This document shows positions 1-11,392 of a stretch of DNA of 64,000 nucleotides, in pieces; within the stretch, counting starts at the first letter, position 1, and every line of letters starts with the position of its first letter. The DNA comes from Branchiostoma belcheri (lineage: Eukaryota > Chordata > Leptocardii > Amphioxiformes > Branchiostomatidae). The DNA is taken from assembly GCF_001625305.1 (NCBI RefSeq), contig NW_017804342.1, forward strand, positions 448,107-512,106, written 5' to 3'. Position numbers and translations under genes: made by a program. The notes below the pieces were generated by a model. That model ran no database searches, was not told the DNA's origin, and worked only from the letters and a program-made list of their open reading frames with translations.

Positions 1-118
1 TTATTAAGTCAAAATTTGAGAACGTAGGAAATTTGTTTTTTTTAGCCCGCCTTGTTTTTTTTCGCCCCCTCGCATTAGATTCGGATCTGCGGAGTCCATA
101 AATTTACTTGCTGTGGTC
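1..118 (+). repeat. Dispersed repeat, partial copy (family F)
   Basis: This stretch matches 25,780-25,925 closely: both carry T-runs on either side of a CCCGYCTTG block, then CTCGCATTA, CTGCGGA and TTTACTTGCTGT in the same order. The left end is cut off by the window. No coding potential is visible. It is probably part of a non-autonomous transposable element; the class is not clear. Confidence 0.6.
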
Positions 119-574
119 TAAACAATTTGCAAGAGTTCTCTAACAACGTTGAAACCATGCGTATACGTCGTTTTTCACTCTCAACCAAATGTAAGAAACA
201 GGCTTCGTCCGTCAATGCATTGACCATGGCATGGTCGACTCCTAATGGCTGAACTAAATGACCAATTAACTTTTAAGTGACTAGTGGTGGACAAAGACTG
301 CCTTCACTTGGTTCATTTCTTCATCGTTAGTAAAGGCGGCTCGCATCTTTATATTACAATATTCATAGTAAGGCAGCTACACACAATTATACAGCATCGT
401 GACAGCAAGAAAGTAACACAGGCGCTTAATAGAGAAATCTCTCAACATGGGTTGCACACAAAATTGTAAAAAGCAGGTAGACTTATTGATACTCAATACG
501 AAAGATGTCTATACCAGACTTGTCTCGTGTACCTGTGGATTAATGCATTCTTCATAAAACTTTAGCTCTGGCGG
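119..574. other. No gene recognised
   Basis: I see no supported exon, RNA gene or strong repeat here. A 61-codon open frame at 284-469 has no recognisable features and is what chance would give. Confidence 0.5.
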
Positions 575-800
575 CGAATTGACACAATCGAGGTGGCTAG
601 GCTAGCAGACACAGGGATCGAGGTGACGATTCCTTGCATTCCTGGCCTGACGTTGTGCCCTTGGGAAAGCAGAAAAGCGCTTTACACGACTTTCCCCGTT
701 ACAACCAGGTGTACATGACTTCGGTTGGGGAGGTAAAAGGTGGTGGAAGGAGAGGGATGGGCTCCGCCTTCCAATACTGTGCCCTAGTCTAGTAGTAGTA
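575..800 (+). mobile_element. tRNA-derived SINE copy, decayed
   Basis: The body contains TTGTGCCCTTGGGAAAG, then ACACGACTTTCC, a CAGGTGTACATGACTTCGG block and GGTTGGGGA, the same ordered blocks as the better copy at 30,134-30,540. The tRNA-like head is strongly decayed. Ends are approximate. Confidence 0.65.
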
Positions 801-1010
801 GAGCATAGACACAGTGGACTATCAACATCCTGGCCCTGTGGTCTATGGTCCTATGTGACTACCTTTACCAAACGAATGTTAATTCTTACTCAGTGTGAAA
901 AATGACGTACAAGACCATGTTCCTACAAAATATAAAGCTATTTGTCGGTATGACTGCCTGTTGCATCCGAAACTTTCCGAAAAGAACGTAACTTAAACAG
1001 CTTTTACATT

Positions 1011-1031
1011 ACCTAACCTAACCTAACCTAC
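1011..1031. repeat. Short (ACCTA)4 array
   Basis: Four pentamers ACCTA lie in tandem. This resembles a TTAGG-type telomere motif, but it is only about 20 bases long and interstitial; chordate telomeres are TTAGGG. Confidence 0.6.
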
Positions 1032-1090
1032 ATACACACAGAGCCGATGTGTTACAAGGGTGACAACACAATACAGATATTTCTGTACTA

Positions 1091-1420
1091 ACTTATGTGT
1101 AATTAGTTTCTGAAAAGCCTATCTTTGAGACCAGACACGTGTCACGTTTCTAGTCTAGGCAACTGACCGACTGCATAAGACGTAATGTGTTATACAGTCG
1201 GTCTTTCTGAAACTTATGTGCAATTAGTTTCTGAAAAGCCTATTTTTGAGACCAGACACGTGTCACGTTCCTGGTCTAGGTGACTGACCGACTGCATAAG
1301 ACGTAATGTGTTATACAGTCGGTCTTTCTGAAACTTATGTGCAATTAGTTTCTGAAAAGCCTATTTTTGAGACCAGACACGTGTCACGTTCCTGGTCTAG
1401 GTGACTGACCGACTGCATAA
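1091..1420. repeat. 121-bp tandem repeat, about 2.7 copies
   Basis: Copies begin near 1091, 1212 and 1333 with ACTTATGTGYAATTAGTTTC. Copies two and three are almost identical; copy one has a few substitutions. Each unit contains a near-palindrome, CCGACTGCATAA pairing with TTATACAGTCGG, so each can form a hairpin with a 12-base stem and one mismatch. No open reading frame accompanies it. Confidence 0.85.
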
Positions 1421-4400
1421 CACATTACACAAGACGATCACATCGTTCTGCATAACATACTGTTTGAAACCTGGCTTTTGGCGGTTTTAGTTGGATGTTT
1501 GATCAACGTGGTATCAGAATTTTGCCTGTTGTAGACAATATCTTTTCCGACAACATTTGAAATGTTGCTGTGCTTGAATACGCGAATACGACTTTAAATT
1601 GGACGTTTTTTGAACTTACACAATGCCACAGTAACCATGGGCTGAGTTACCCCTTGCCTTGTGGCAAGTTTTGTCCTTGGTGCTAAAATATACTACCCAC
1701 CATTCGTCTGATGATGACCAACCATTCAGAGACAGATGGCCATGTTTATAATTACGAACAGTCGAGAAAAAACTGGACCATATTCTTTATTCATTCATGG
1801 CACCAAAAAGCAAACCTTACAAAAGGGATGAGACTTGAATGGTAAAGAGTTTGCGTACAAAACTACAAATAACAACGGACAAGACAGGCAATATGTACAT
1901 CCTTCATATACATTATAATACATTATTTTATACCAAGCAAACCTTCTGACTTAAGTGCAGATGAGGTTAAGGAAAGATTAAGCTAGTGATCTGACAGTTC
2001 TTTGTTGTACAGGGTTATGACCATCTGCATCCACGAAACTAGGCCTGTCCTTGGTGCTGAACAGTCGGTGGTCGTTGCCAATATCAAACCCCAGCTATTG
2101 TTTGGACATAGTAACTGGCGTCGCGTTTCACAGACTTCAGCTGTCTTTGGTCTAATCTTTGCAACAGACAAACAGAAAATCTAGATACATTACAAAATTC
2201 AACCAGAAGGAAATAGAACCACTCTTGTTCTTTTACTACTTGAAGGAGGTCAGTGACCTCCAAATGGAGTATTGTGGTTAGTTTTGTCCGTATGTTCGCA
2301 GCTGGTACTCACGGTCCCTTTGCTGCATTAGTATGTACTTTGGAATGTCTTCTACGTTGAACAGCTTGTTTTTGTCAGTGCCTGTGTTATCGGACCTATG
2401 AATAAAGATCCGTTTGATGGATTTTTTTTAGAAATTTGGCATGTCGGTAGATAAAGATGGTATCAAACACCCAAGCCACATGGCGAACACCATAATTGCT
2501 TCACGGAGCAGTGTGTCCTACGGTCCTTGACAACAAAAATAGTTGTAGCCTAGTCGTCAGTCTCCACCACAGACAGAGCCATGTTTTGCTGAGTAGTAAT
2601 GCTTGCCGGTATCCCGTACTGGTACAGTGCCACAGAAATGTGTTGTTAAAACTCACTATGTAAATAAATGACTAGAATATTGACTTTATAGAAATCCAAG
2701 TTTCCAAGCCCTGCAACTGCGGTAACTGTATTGAAAGCACACAGTACTAGTTACTGCATAACTGTTGTGATTATGTTATCATGTTATGAAACCCGGTTAT
2801 GTCACAAACGGACTGTCTTTGCTGGGGTCCTTCCCGGTGTGAGTGGTTCAAACCTCACAATTTTATGCGGGTCCTATTGAGGTCACCTGAGTTGGCACCG
2901 AATGGCAGCCGCTCCAGACCCTTGTGATTCAGATGACTAGAATATTGACTTTAGAAATCCAGTTGTATTGGACACCTTCTAGTACGCATCACGACTGCTG
3001 AGACTTTGGGCCGGCCCTGTCCCTGGTGCTGAAATCAAGCATTATTCCGGGTGGGCGAGAACAACCAGAGTTAATTTCAACTAGAACTCGCCACAAGCGT
3101 TCTACAGTCGAGCCAACTGCCCACAGAGTCCCAGTCACGACAGTCCTCCCCCGGCTTGGTTTTTTATCCACTCACAGTTTCTCCTCTAGTTACTACAGCC
3201 AGTACTATAACTCAACTTGATTGAACAACAGTGAAGTTAGCTTGAACAACGATGCACAGATCGCATGATTTGTTAAAGTTGATTTTGTGTTTAGGTATTT
3301 CAGCTTCGTTGGCACTCGTCCTGCGCTACACAATCTCTCGCTCCCGACGCTAATTGGCCCCCTCCTCGAAAGCACGTCAGTGGAGCGCGATTTTGTCAGA
3401 CCAGGTACTTCTCGATATCATTTTATCAGCACCTGGCTTCTATCAATTCACTGCCACTATGGCCACAAAAAGGCTACGGGATTACCTAATTTCAATTATG
3501 TGTAGCATATAATTTTCAAAGGCTTTGGAACTATCTTTCTGTATTACAAATCGTGTGCCAAACGTCAACTTCAGCAGGGCGAATGTTAAAATATCTGTCA
3601 GCAGAGATTGTGGGCGAGGCACTGTCAGAGAGAAGGCAGGCTGCCCAAACACGTCACAATCTCCACCCCAAGATCTGCTTGGAGATTACGAAACATCAGC
3701 CACAATTATGTGAAGTAAAAGTTAAATACAGAGAAGCGACAAATGGCAGGGTTGGAAATAAGTAACGGTGACATATCGAACGACCCCTAGCGACTGTCGA
3801 TGGAAGCGACCTGATCTGTCAGAAAATAACGTCGACAAACTGGGTCAGGTCGTCCATGACATCCGTACAGGCAGACTGTGTTCGGCACCGCGCCAACAGG
3901 ATGGGCCCATCAACAGAGCACACAGCACAACAACAGACATCCGGGTTATCTGTTTAAAAGGCATCCAATGCGATTTCAGGGCAGCAAAACTGGAAATATT
4001 CTAAACAACAAGGCAATCTTTGTAATATTGACACATACTGCTTCAAATTAGCACATCTTAATCAGCATTTCATACTTTGGGCATTTAAAACTGCAGAAAC
4101 AAGCCACAAGATGAGTTCTTTATTTATTTTCTGGGTGGTACCATAACTATCAGCGCAAGGCCCTTCCAGTAACCATTTTCGTCATAATTTTGGGAATTTT
4201 TGCTCCATGAGAGTCAATATACATTAGGATAGTGTAGTTTCAACTCAGCGTTTAAATAAATCAGGTTTCCAAGCCCTAAAAACTGCACTAGATTCCTTTA
4301 AAATCCCATCTCGTCGGGATACGATGGTAAAAATACTGCTATCTAGGAGTTGGTGATTCACTTCAAATCACTTTGATTGAGGCCTGACGAACCTCCTTCT

Positions 4401-4629
4401 CGTATCAGACACATAGTTACTTACATCATAATAATTTTTATATCACCAGGAAGAATAGTGCGAAATTTATGTAACACAAACAGACAAACAAACAAACAAA
4501 TGGTAAATTGTGTGGTACCAATCTACCACGAACATTATGTACAGAGAAATACACCAGAAAGTAACGGTCAAAGAAGTGCCTGACGAAAATGCACTGTAGA
4601 ACGTCCGCTAGTCGTCAAAGTTGGGCTAG
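1421..4629. other. Gene-poor stretch with scattered repeat fragments
   Basis: No supported exon. Repeat traces: the phrase CTGTCCYTGGTGCTGAA near 2043 and 3016 recurs near 27,165; 2745-2800 resembles 9730-9785; GACTAGAATATTGACTTTA occurs near 2671 and 2935 and again, altered, in the 43-44 kb repeats; 3672-3690 carries the terminal GATCTGCTTGGAGATTA of the 9178-9660 element. Open frames of 60-78 codons show no domain features. Confidence 0.5.
2825..2930 (+). mobile_element. SINE 3' fragment
   Basis: The blocks TATTGAGGTCACCT, GGCACCGAATGGCAGCCGC and AGACCCTTG match the 3' half of the SINE at 30,134-30,540 in order. The tRNA-like head is absent. Confidence 0.65.
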
Positions 4630-4748
4630 GTTGCTATGGCAACGACTGGGGTGCAAAAACAAATGACGTCATGGCGATGACGTCACGTGCGTCATCTGAA
4701 CGGATACACGTGCCTTACTGTCTTACAACCCGAGAACAGATGACGTCA
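4630..4748. promoter_or_regulatory. RFX X-box-like palindrome plus three perfect CREs
   Basis: GTTGCTATGGCAAC at 4630-4643 is a near-perfect palindromic RFX X-box. Perfect CRE palindromes TGACGTCA occur at 4664-4671, 4678-4685 and 4741-4748, the second overlapping an E-box CACGTG (4684-4689). A further TGACGT half site lies near 4808. RFX and CREB/ATF sites commonly co-occur in promoters of cilia genes and in MHC class II SXY modules. No coding exon is visible on either side, so the target gene is unknown. The motifs are seen directly; the function is inferred. Confidence 0.5.
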
Positions 4749-5684
4749 TCTCTCTGAGTGGAGTTACCTTCGCGTAGCCTCGCCACATCCTCACCTTGTT
4801 GTAGCAGAATGACGTATCTAAGACCTCCGAGCAGACGTGCGGGGAGGTACTACATGAATCAAGCAACCAAGCAACCAACCAGAACACGGGCGTCCGGAAC
4901 TTATGCATGGTGGTTTTAGACTTAAAAGACCATATCTTAAACTAAAAAGGCGCATAACAGGAGCCAAATAACACATCTTGTGGGTGTAGTTCATGCATTG
5001 CTTCTAGACCATACTAAGACTTGCTTCAACACAATTTATACATTTTATTAGATATATTTCATTTATGCTTAACCTTCTATTTTGATTAGCTATTCTTTGT
5101 GTACTCTCATACTTGTTGTTATTGACTACGTAAAGTTTGATTTTGTATATGTGTTTTGGTATATGTCTTTTTGTATGGGGGATGGCAACTGTTTGCCCTC
5201 CCTTTCACTTTGTGAAAAATCAAAATAAACAAATCTACAAGGAGTCCTCACTGTTACGTTAGGTTGTCAAGGCTGAAAGGCCGTCTGGTCGAAGTTTCCA
5301 CTCTGTACTGAAGCTAGTGCACCAGTGAACCCATCATAATTGTCATGATGAAGATTCAAACGGTCATCGACAAATCGACTCTTGTTAAACAAGTGGTTGT
5401 GAACAAAGAACTTTGCTATTCAATCATTCACCAACCTAATGAAATCATCTATGCATGACAAACCGAACGTCATCTTGCCCTAAAGTTTTCCCTTCCCGAA
5501 AGTACTAGTCTCCGAGACTGCCGGAAATTATGCTCCCCCTAGCGGCGCCCGAAGAACAACAAGGAAATGGGAGATTTCTATTTGCGTCATTCGGACGGCG
5601 AAAACACATAACATGACGACATTACTGAGAACTTTTTAAAAATTTGACCATCGTAAAGGAAGTATATGTCGTATCAAAGGAAGT
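4749..5684. other. No gene; possible retroelement 3' tail
   Basis: The segment 4960-5235 is AT-rich and ends GTGAAAAATCAAAATAAACA, like the 3' end of a non-LTR element or its SINE. No reverse transcriptase frame remains. The rest shows nothing supportable. Confidence 0.35.
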
Positions 5685-5815
5685 CATTACAGTCCTTGGG
5701 AAAGGCACTTAACACCTATTTCCTCACTTGACCCAGGTGGAAATGTGTACCTAAATTCAGTTTGGGACGTCCCCCCTTATAGGACGTAAAGCCGGAGGTC
5801 CCTTGATATATAAGA
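5685..5815 (+). mobile_element. SINE body fragment
   Basis: CCTTGGGAAAGGCACTTAACAC, ATTTCCTCACTTGACCCAGG and GTGTACCTAAATTCAG match the body of the 30,134-30,540 SINE in order. The tRNA-like head is missing. Confidence 0.7.
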
Positions 5816-7235
5816 AGAGCAACACCTTGAGCACATTTAAGATCCCACCACACCACACCTTCTCACTGTGTGGTTCTGGTCTTAGGTTTCACATCTTGAA
5901 GAGGTGGTAGTCAATTCTTCCACAAATGTTCTTCATCTTCCTTCATCTTAAAGGAAGTCTAATCCGGACTTAAGAAGGGAGAAGGCAACTCAAGCAACAA
6001 CACTAGTAATGCGGACGTCTACAGCTGCAGAAGCGTATGTCGAACGTACTTTGCAGATAACTTTTCTTTCAACACCAGTTCCTTAACACTAAACAACAGC
6101 CCGAGGCTCAGCGGGGGTGTCTTTGCGCACCTTAAATAACTGCTTAGTTGATAATATACCACGCATCCTACATGAACAACACTCCTGAGAAAGCATCAGG
6201 TGTACGATCGCCTGTATTCTTGGTACAGCTCAGTAGTACTTAGTGTGAAGGTCTCAGCTGTGACGGCGGTGTGGTATTTACGTATCACTCTAAGCGAGCG
6301 GCTTACGCAGACTGGCAGCTTCAAAACTTACGTTATAAGCCAGCATACTCTGTAACGTCAACTTCGGCTGGCTGGAAAGCTGCCAGGATAATGTCACGCT
6401 CGGCAGGTGGCGTAAAGCCGGAGCCACGTACCGGCGGTTTCTGGGAAAATCTGGCGCTAAAATTCTAAAGCTTTTCCTTCTCAGACTAACGCATCAGATT
6501 CCTGGGTTGCTCTGGTCGACTGGGTGTGGAAATGTGCAAATCATCACGTTATGAGGTTCTCAGCCATAAAAGCATCGGTGGCGACGAGCGAACATTCAGG
6601 TAACAGTTTCGAGCGTTCAGGAACCATAAAAATACACAGACGTGAGAAGAAAAAAAAAGCTGAACGTCTAGAAAATAAACAGCGATAGAGACACAGAAAT
6701 GAGAGTGAACGTATAGAGAGAGGGTAGAGTTAACAGAACTCAGCGTAGAAACGCGAACCATACTCGGCATTGGGGGGCTGGCTATTGGCAGTCGCGTCCA
6801 ATCTTTTGGTGGCAGCAAAGACAGTATCAATTGCAAAATGGCCAGGCTGTATCCATTGGCCAGGTAACTGCCTAGCAAATGTCTTTACGACCACCAAGAG
6901 ATCGTCAGTTGTCGTCTGTATGTGGTTGTAGCCTACACCATTCTACTAGTACTCAGACGACAAGGCGCGTGTTCTAGACGTGGGCAGACGCCTCGTGGGA
7001 CGGCTCGCTTTTCTGAGAAGGGAAGAGAGGAGAGACTATCCTAGAAACTGAGCAGGATTACACGTGACCAGCGAGGTCGGGCCGCGGGGAGGGGGGTGGT
7101 GTGTGTGGGAGGCGGGTCTTTCCTGGAATTGGAGCCGACGACTTCTCCGACGCACGTGGGCGAGACGTGAAGGTGTAAGCATTGAGACACACGTGTGCAG
7201 GCAGGCTAGGAGAGTCCTTGACTGTAACATTTATT
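5816..7235. other. No gene recognised
   Basis: No supported exon. The stretch 6790-6885 (TTTTGGTGGCAGCAAAGACA, then GGCCAGGCTGTATCCATTGG) resembles the end region of the 9178-9660 element and the 17,878-18,030 copy. Open frames at 6271-6468 (+), 6549-6878 (-) and 7036-7230 (-) lack recognisable domains. Confidence 0.45.
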
Positions 7236-7540
7236 AAGGGACAAGTCTCTAATACTAGTATATAGCACTAAAATGTCCCATCAAGGACCATATAGGGACA
7301 AATCTCTAATAAACCCAAGGAGTCGTTGCATATTACAAATATGGCACTAAAATGTCCCATAGATAAAAAGGACCATAGAGGGACAAAAATGTAATAAACC
7401 CAGCGGGTCGCTGACTATTAAAGATATAGCGCTAAAATGTCCCATCAAGTACCATAGAGGGAAAAGTCTCTAATAAACCCAGAGAGTCGTTGAATATTAC
7501 AGATATGGCACTAAAATGGCCCATCAAGGACCACAGAGCA
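7236..7540. repeat. 80-85-bp tandem repeat, about 3.5 copies
   Basis: Units share AGGGACAAGTCTCTAATAAA, GAGTCGTTG, ATATGGCACTAAAATGTCCC and ATCAAGGACCAT. Unit starts near 7295, 7380 and 7459 give periods of 85 and 79; the first unit lacks its middle. GGGACA and TGTCCC within a unit are complementary. Confidence 0.85.
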
Positions 7541-7681
7541 ATTGGAGGAAAGCTACCATTTTGAGGCGCCTACATAGACAGATGAACGGGAAGACTCCTC
7601 CGTAAAATACCTGTCAACAGGGATTGCCAACGCTTCAAGTAGCACCAATCGTCCAAAATTATACGCGAGGCGTCCCCAATG

Positions 7682-8037
7682 ATAAGCGAGCGAAGAAGGA
7701 GAAGGAGAAGAAGGAGAAGGAGAAGAAGGAGCAGGGGAAGAAGAAGAATGAGGAGGAGGAGAAGAAGGAGCAGGGGAAGAAGAAGAAGAAGAAGAAGGAG
7801 GAGGAGGAGAAGAAGAAGAAGGAAAAAGAGGAGAGGGAGGAAAAGAGGAAGGAGAAGAAAGAGGAGAAGGAGAAGAAGAAGAAGAAGCAGGAGAAGAAGA
7901 AGGAGGAGAAGAAGAAGGAGAAGGAGGAGAAGAAGGAAAAGTAGAAGAAGAAGGAGAAGAAAAAAGAGGAGAAGGAGAAGGAGGAGAAGAAGAAAAGAAG
8001 GAGCAGAAGAAGGAGAAGAAGAAGAAGAGGAGGAGAC
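7682..8037 (+). repeat. Polypurine GAA/GAG tract of about 350 bases
   Basis: The plus strand is almost purely A and G for about 350 bases, in irregular AAG, GAG and AAGGAG units with very few pyrimidine interruptions. Open frames in all phases (poly-Lys/Glu, poly-Arg, poly-Leu, poly-Ser/Phe) are artefacts of this composition. Such a tract can adopt triplex DNA. Confidence 0.95.
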
Positions 8038-9177
8038 TGGTGACCGGTGAGCAGCATTACTACACGCGGCACAGCAAATTTGACTACCACGTACAAGCGT
8101 CTCCACTTCCAGCAAATTTGGAACGGAGTGCATGCATGCCAGTATTGTCTTTGGTCGTTGTGGATAGTGACAATGGAAGAAGATACAAACTATAGAAGGG
8201 ATACATATGTCTACGCACACATTCGTCCAAATGACCGGTCAAAAGCATTGACATTGTAAGAACGGTATATCAGCACAAAGGAAAATATTCTATACATATG
8301 TCATTTACAGTTACATAAACTAGACTTACAGTTAAGTAAGAACCACATAGAGAGGAAACTAATGCTGTTGAAGCGATTTTCTCTGTAACTTACCTTGTCA
8401 TTTTATCCTGGCCTTAATCCAAATCAACAAGAACTACGGTGGTACAAAGCTCGTAATCCATAGCAAACAATCGCGATTTATACATTCACTACTTATAATC
8501 CCCAAACGTCCACATGTGTCTGGTCCATGCGGCGAAGACGTCGGAAATATAAATGCAGGGACTGTGCTATATTTTCCACGGAGGGCTCGACGATATTCCA
8601 TAGTAAAAAGAACGAAGACCACCTCTTCGGTTTGAAAACTCTGTCTTGTCTGTCCTCCACTCTACGATGCTGGAATATTTGTATCATATCTCTTCCTGGG
8701 TGACTCATTCTTACGTTCGGTCATCCCCCACCCCAGAACTTAGTCATGGACCGAGACCTCCCTATGGGCCATGTCTTTAAAAGTGTTATCTTCCGAGGAT
8801 TATGTAATGTTGGTTAATGGGATAGAAGGTAGTTTCTTGGAAATCACAGGTAGAAAGTCGTGGGCAGGCAAGGAGAACCATAAGAAAAGACACAAAAAGT
8901 AGAGAGTATTAGAATGATGCTTATCTACCAAAAAAAATTGCATTCGATAGAATGTTGGAGGTGTAGTGGGGGAGACGCTTAGGGGGTGAAAAAAACACTT
9001 GGGACAAAAATTATATAAATATTGTAATTTTAATACAGTTAAGTAAGAATAGAGGACGAATGCTATTTGTAATAGAATTTAGATTGTATAGCAAATACCT
9101 ATTTACCTATTTTATACACTAAAGCACTGTAGAAAAGTTCATGATTCCATGTGTCCCAAAGCAGCTACAGTCTTCCG
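8038..9177. other. No gene recognised
   Basis: Unique-looking, AT-leaning sequence. Two overlapping minus-strand frames at 8434-8708 have no domain, start context or splice support. Confidence 0.5.
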
Positions 9178-9660
9178 CTAATCTCCAAGCAGATCTTTGG
9201 TGGCAAAGTCGTAACCAATCGGCAAGACAGTGTCCAATACACGAGACAATATTGGATACTGTGATGCCTATTGGAAACTGTGATGCCTATTGGATACTGT
9301 GATGCCTATTGGATACTGTGATGCCTATTGGATACTGTGATGCCTATTGGAAACTGTGATGCCTATTGGGTACTGTGATGCCTATTGGAAACTGTGATGC
9401 CTATTGGATACTGTGATGCCTATTGGAAACTGTGATGCCTATTGGGTACTGTGATGCCTATTGGATACTGTGATGCCTATTGGGTACTGTGATGCCTATT
9501 GGATACTGTGATGCCTATTGGGTACTGTGATGCCTATTATATAGTGTCATGCCTATTGGATAATGTCTTGCCAAATGGATAACGTATTGAGTATTCGATA
9601 CTATCTTGGCGGTCGGTTACGACTTAGACTTTAGCACCGAAAGATCTGCTTGGAGATTAG
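9178..9660. mobile_element. MITE-like element with ~60-bp terminal inverted repeats
   Basis: The left end begins CTAATCTCCAAGCAGATCTT and continues TGGCAAAGTCGTAACCAATC; the right end reads, in reverse complement, CTAATCTCCAAGCAGATCTT then AGTCGTAACCGACCGCCAAG. The inverted repeats are about 55-62 bases with small gaps. The outermost bases allow a TA target duplication, as in Tc1/mariner-like elements. No transposase frame is present. The interior is filled by a 19-bp minisatellite (9250-9540). Related ends occur at 3672-3690 and 17,878-18,030. Confidence 0.8.
9250..9540. repeat. 19-bp minisatellite inside the MITE
   Basis: About 15 copies of ACTGTGATGCCTATTGGAT occur in tandem. Units differ mainly at one place, giving GGATACT, GGAAACT and GGGTACT variants in mixed order. 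The array decays at its right edge into ATATAGTGTCATGCC. Confidence 0.95.
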
Positions 9661-10654
9661 CCTACATAATCTCTCTTCTCAGAAATGGCTTGTTGACGGC
9701 GGCAGTTGTGGTGGGTGGTAGGAAAAGTAGCTAGTTGCTGCATACCTTTGTGATTATGTTATCGTTAATCAGAAACCCGGAACTCGTTGCATTTTGACAG
9801 CATGTCAGCTATAGTATCGATTAGGCCATGTTGATTTGATTATAGGAATGACATTCTCTGGGAACCCCAAAACTTATGCGAGCGTGCGAATAAAAAAAAG
9901 TTTGGCAAAATAAAAAGTTATGAAATCTAGGTGGTCATGAGGGTTGAACAAATGACTAAACACACAGAGTAATATTTTATTGGCATGTAAATAGCAGACT
10001 CTTCATTTTCATTCCTTAACATTTTCTTCTCGTCCTTTGGAATGAATTCTGACATTCTGCGACATAAGTATCGTTTTCCAATATTTGTTTCAATACGGCA
10101 TACATTTGCTCATTTTGCAGCTACTTTGTACGATTTACAATGTGGTCAAACTTTTTTTTGGAAACGGACGAAAATTCATGCGCGCGCGCATTTCATCCAT
10201 ATAATCAAATCAACATGGCCTTACAACAAACTGTGTTTGTTCTCTGATTTCAACGTAAACTGTGTGGGATTTCTTTTCTGTTTACAGTTTTTAGTATATG
10301 ACATATCCACCATAAAGCGATGTTCTCATTTGAATGATTACAGCTTAATTTGTTACAATGACACGTATCTAACTAACGACAACCAAATCCTAAAAAAAGT
10401 GTCATATATCTTGACGTATACGTATTGCATACAGATGCATATACATAAATCACACATATACAAATCGGTAAACATAAACTACATGTACACAGATATATAT
10501 GTCGGTAAAACACGAAAGCGTATTTACGGAACAGGAAGGATTGATTTGATTTGATTTGATTTATTGAACAATGCAATACAGCTGTTGCTGGTGTTGTGTC
10601 CCGCACATGGAAAAGAATGATCGACAGACAATACTCATTTTCACTTGAGTCTAC
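9661..10654. other. No gene; repeat fragments
   Basis: A 170-codon plus frame at 10,042-10,554 is AT-rich, lacks domain features and overlaps repeat-like sequence around 10,125-10,200 (GTGGTCAAACT, GCGCGCGCAT) that recurs near 25.3 kb. A (GATTT)n microsatellite occupies about 10,541-10,562. Confidence 0.45.
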
Positions 10655-10775
10655 TGGTGAAAGTCGTGTAAAGTGCCTTTCCCAAGGGCACAAGATCGGA
10701 GGCATGTCAGGACTCGAACCCGGGACCTCTTGATTCCGAGTCACGCACGCTGCCACACGGACCCCACGATAAAGA
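10655..10775 (-). mobile_element. tRNA-derived SINE, minus strand
   Basis: In reverse complement the copy has a tRNA-like box B (GGTTCGAGTCC) within CCCGGGTTCGAGTCCTGAC, followed by TTGTGCCCTTGGGAAAGGCA and ACACGACTTTCACC, matching the head-to-body order of the copy at 30,134. The 3' half is missing. Confidence 0.75.
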
Positions 10776-11392
10776 CAAACAAAAAAACGACCAAGCAGTC
10801 AGTTATAGAGAACACGATGACTAAGCCTTCCGTCTATCTAGTACTGCGTACTCCAACATTCAAAGTGTAAATTTACTCCGTAACTAGAGAATTCTATACG
10901 GCGGAAACTATCATGAATATGACCCGATACGAAAGTGACTTCTCTGATGCGTGATGACCGCATGCAAATCTACATCCTGTTCAGCGAACCGGACAACCTC
11001 AAAATTCAGACTCAAACTGACCGTCTTTTTTAACAAAATAAAAAGACTACATCCTTACATATAACACCCAGCAAAAAATTCCCCCCCTCAAAAAAAACTT
11101 CTTTACATTTGGTTTCGGACTAAATCTCGGCCCACCGCGCTTGCACGGACTAGTACTGACCTTTTCAATGTGACAACAGAGTTGCGTGAATCCTTGAACC
11201 TCCAGCATTGTCCTGGTTTATCCTGGACCGATCTTGAAAACAAACACCAACACCGTGTGGGACCATTTTTAGATAACGCCTGGGGACAGACTACTGTGGA
11301 TGAATGTCTCTGACCAAGTAATCTTGCATACGGGACGAGCCGTTCACACCGTTTTGGAGAGAAGAGTATTTCTTTGGTTTGCTTAATTAAGT
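10776..11392. other. No gene recognised
   Basis: I see no exon, RNA gene or clear repeat here. Confidence 0.5.

Noticed and set aside
1011-1031. Interstitial telomere
   Set aside because: Only four pentamers of TTAGG type, not the TTAGGG expected of chordates.
7570-8220. Long open frames encoding poly-Leu, poly-Arg or Lys/Glu proteins
   Set aside because: They are translations of the polypurine tract in every phase and strand; no unique domain.
9250-9540. CRISPR-like array
   Set aside because: The 19-bp units are contiguous with no spacers, and the sequence is eukaryotic.
10042-10554. 170-codon plus frame
   Set aside because: AT-rich, overlaps repeat family F sequence, no domain, no splice or codon-use support.
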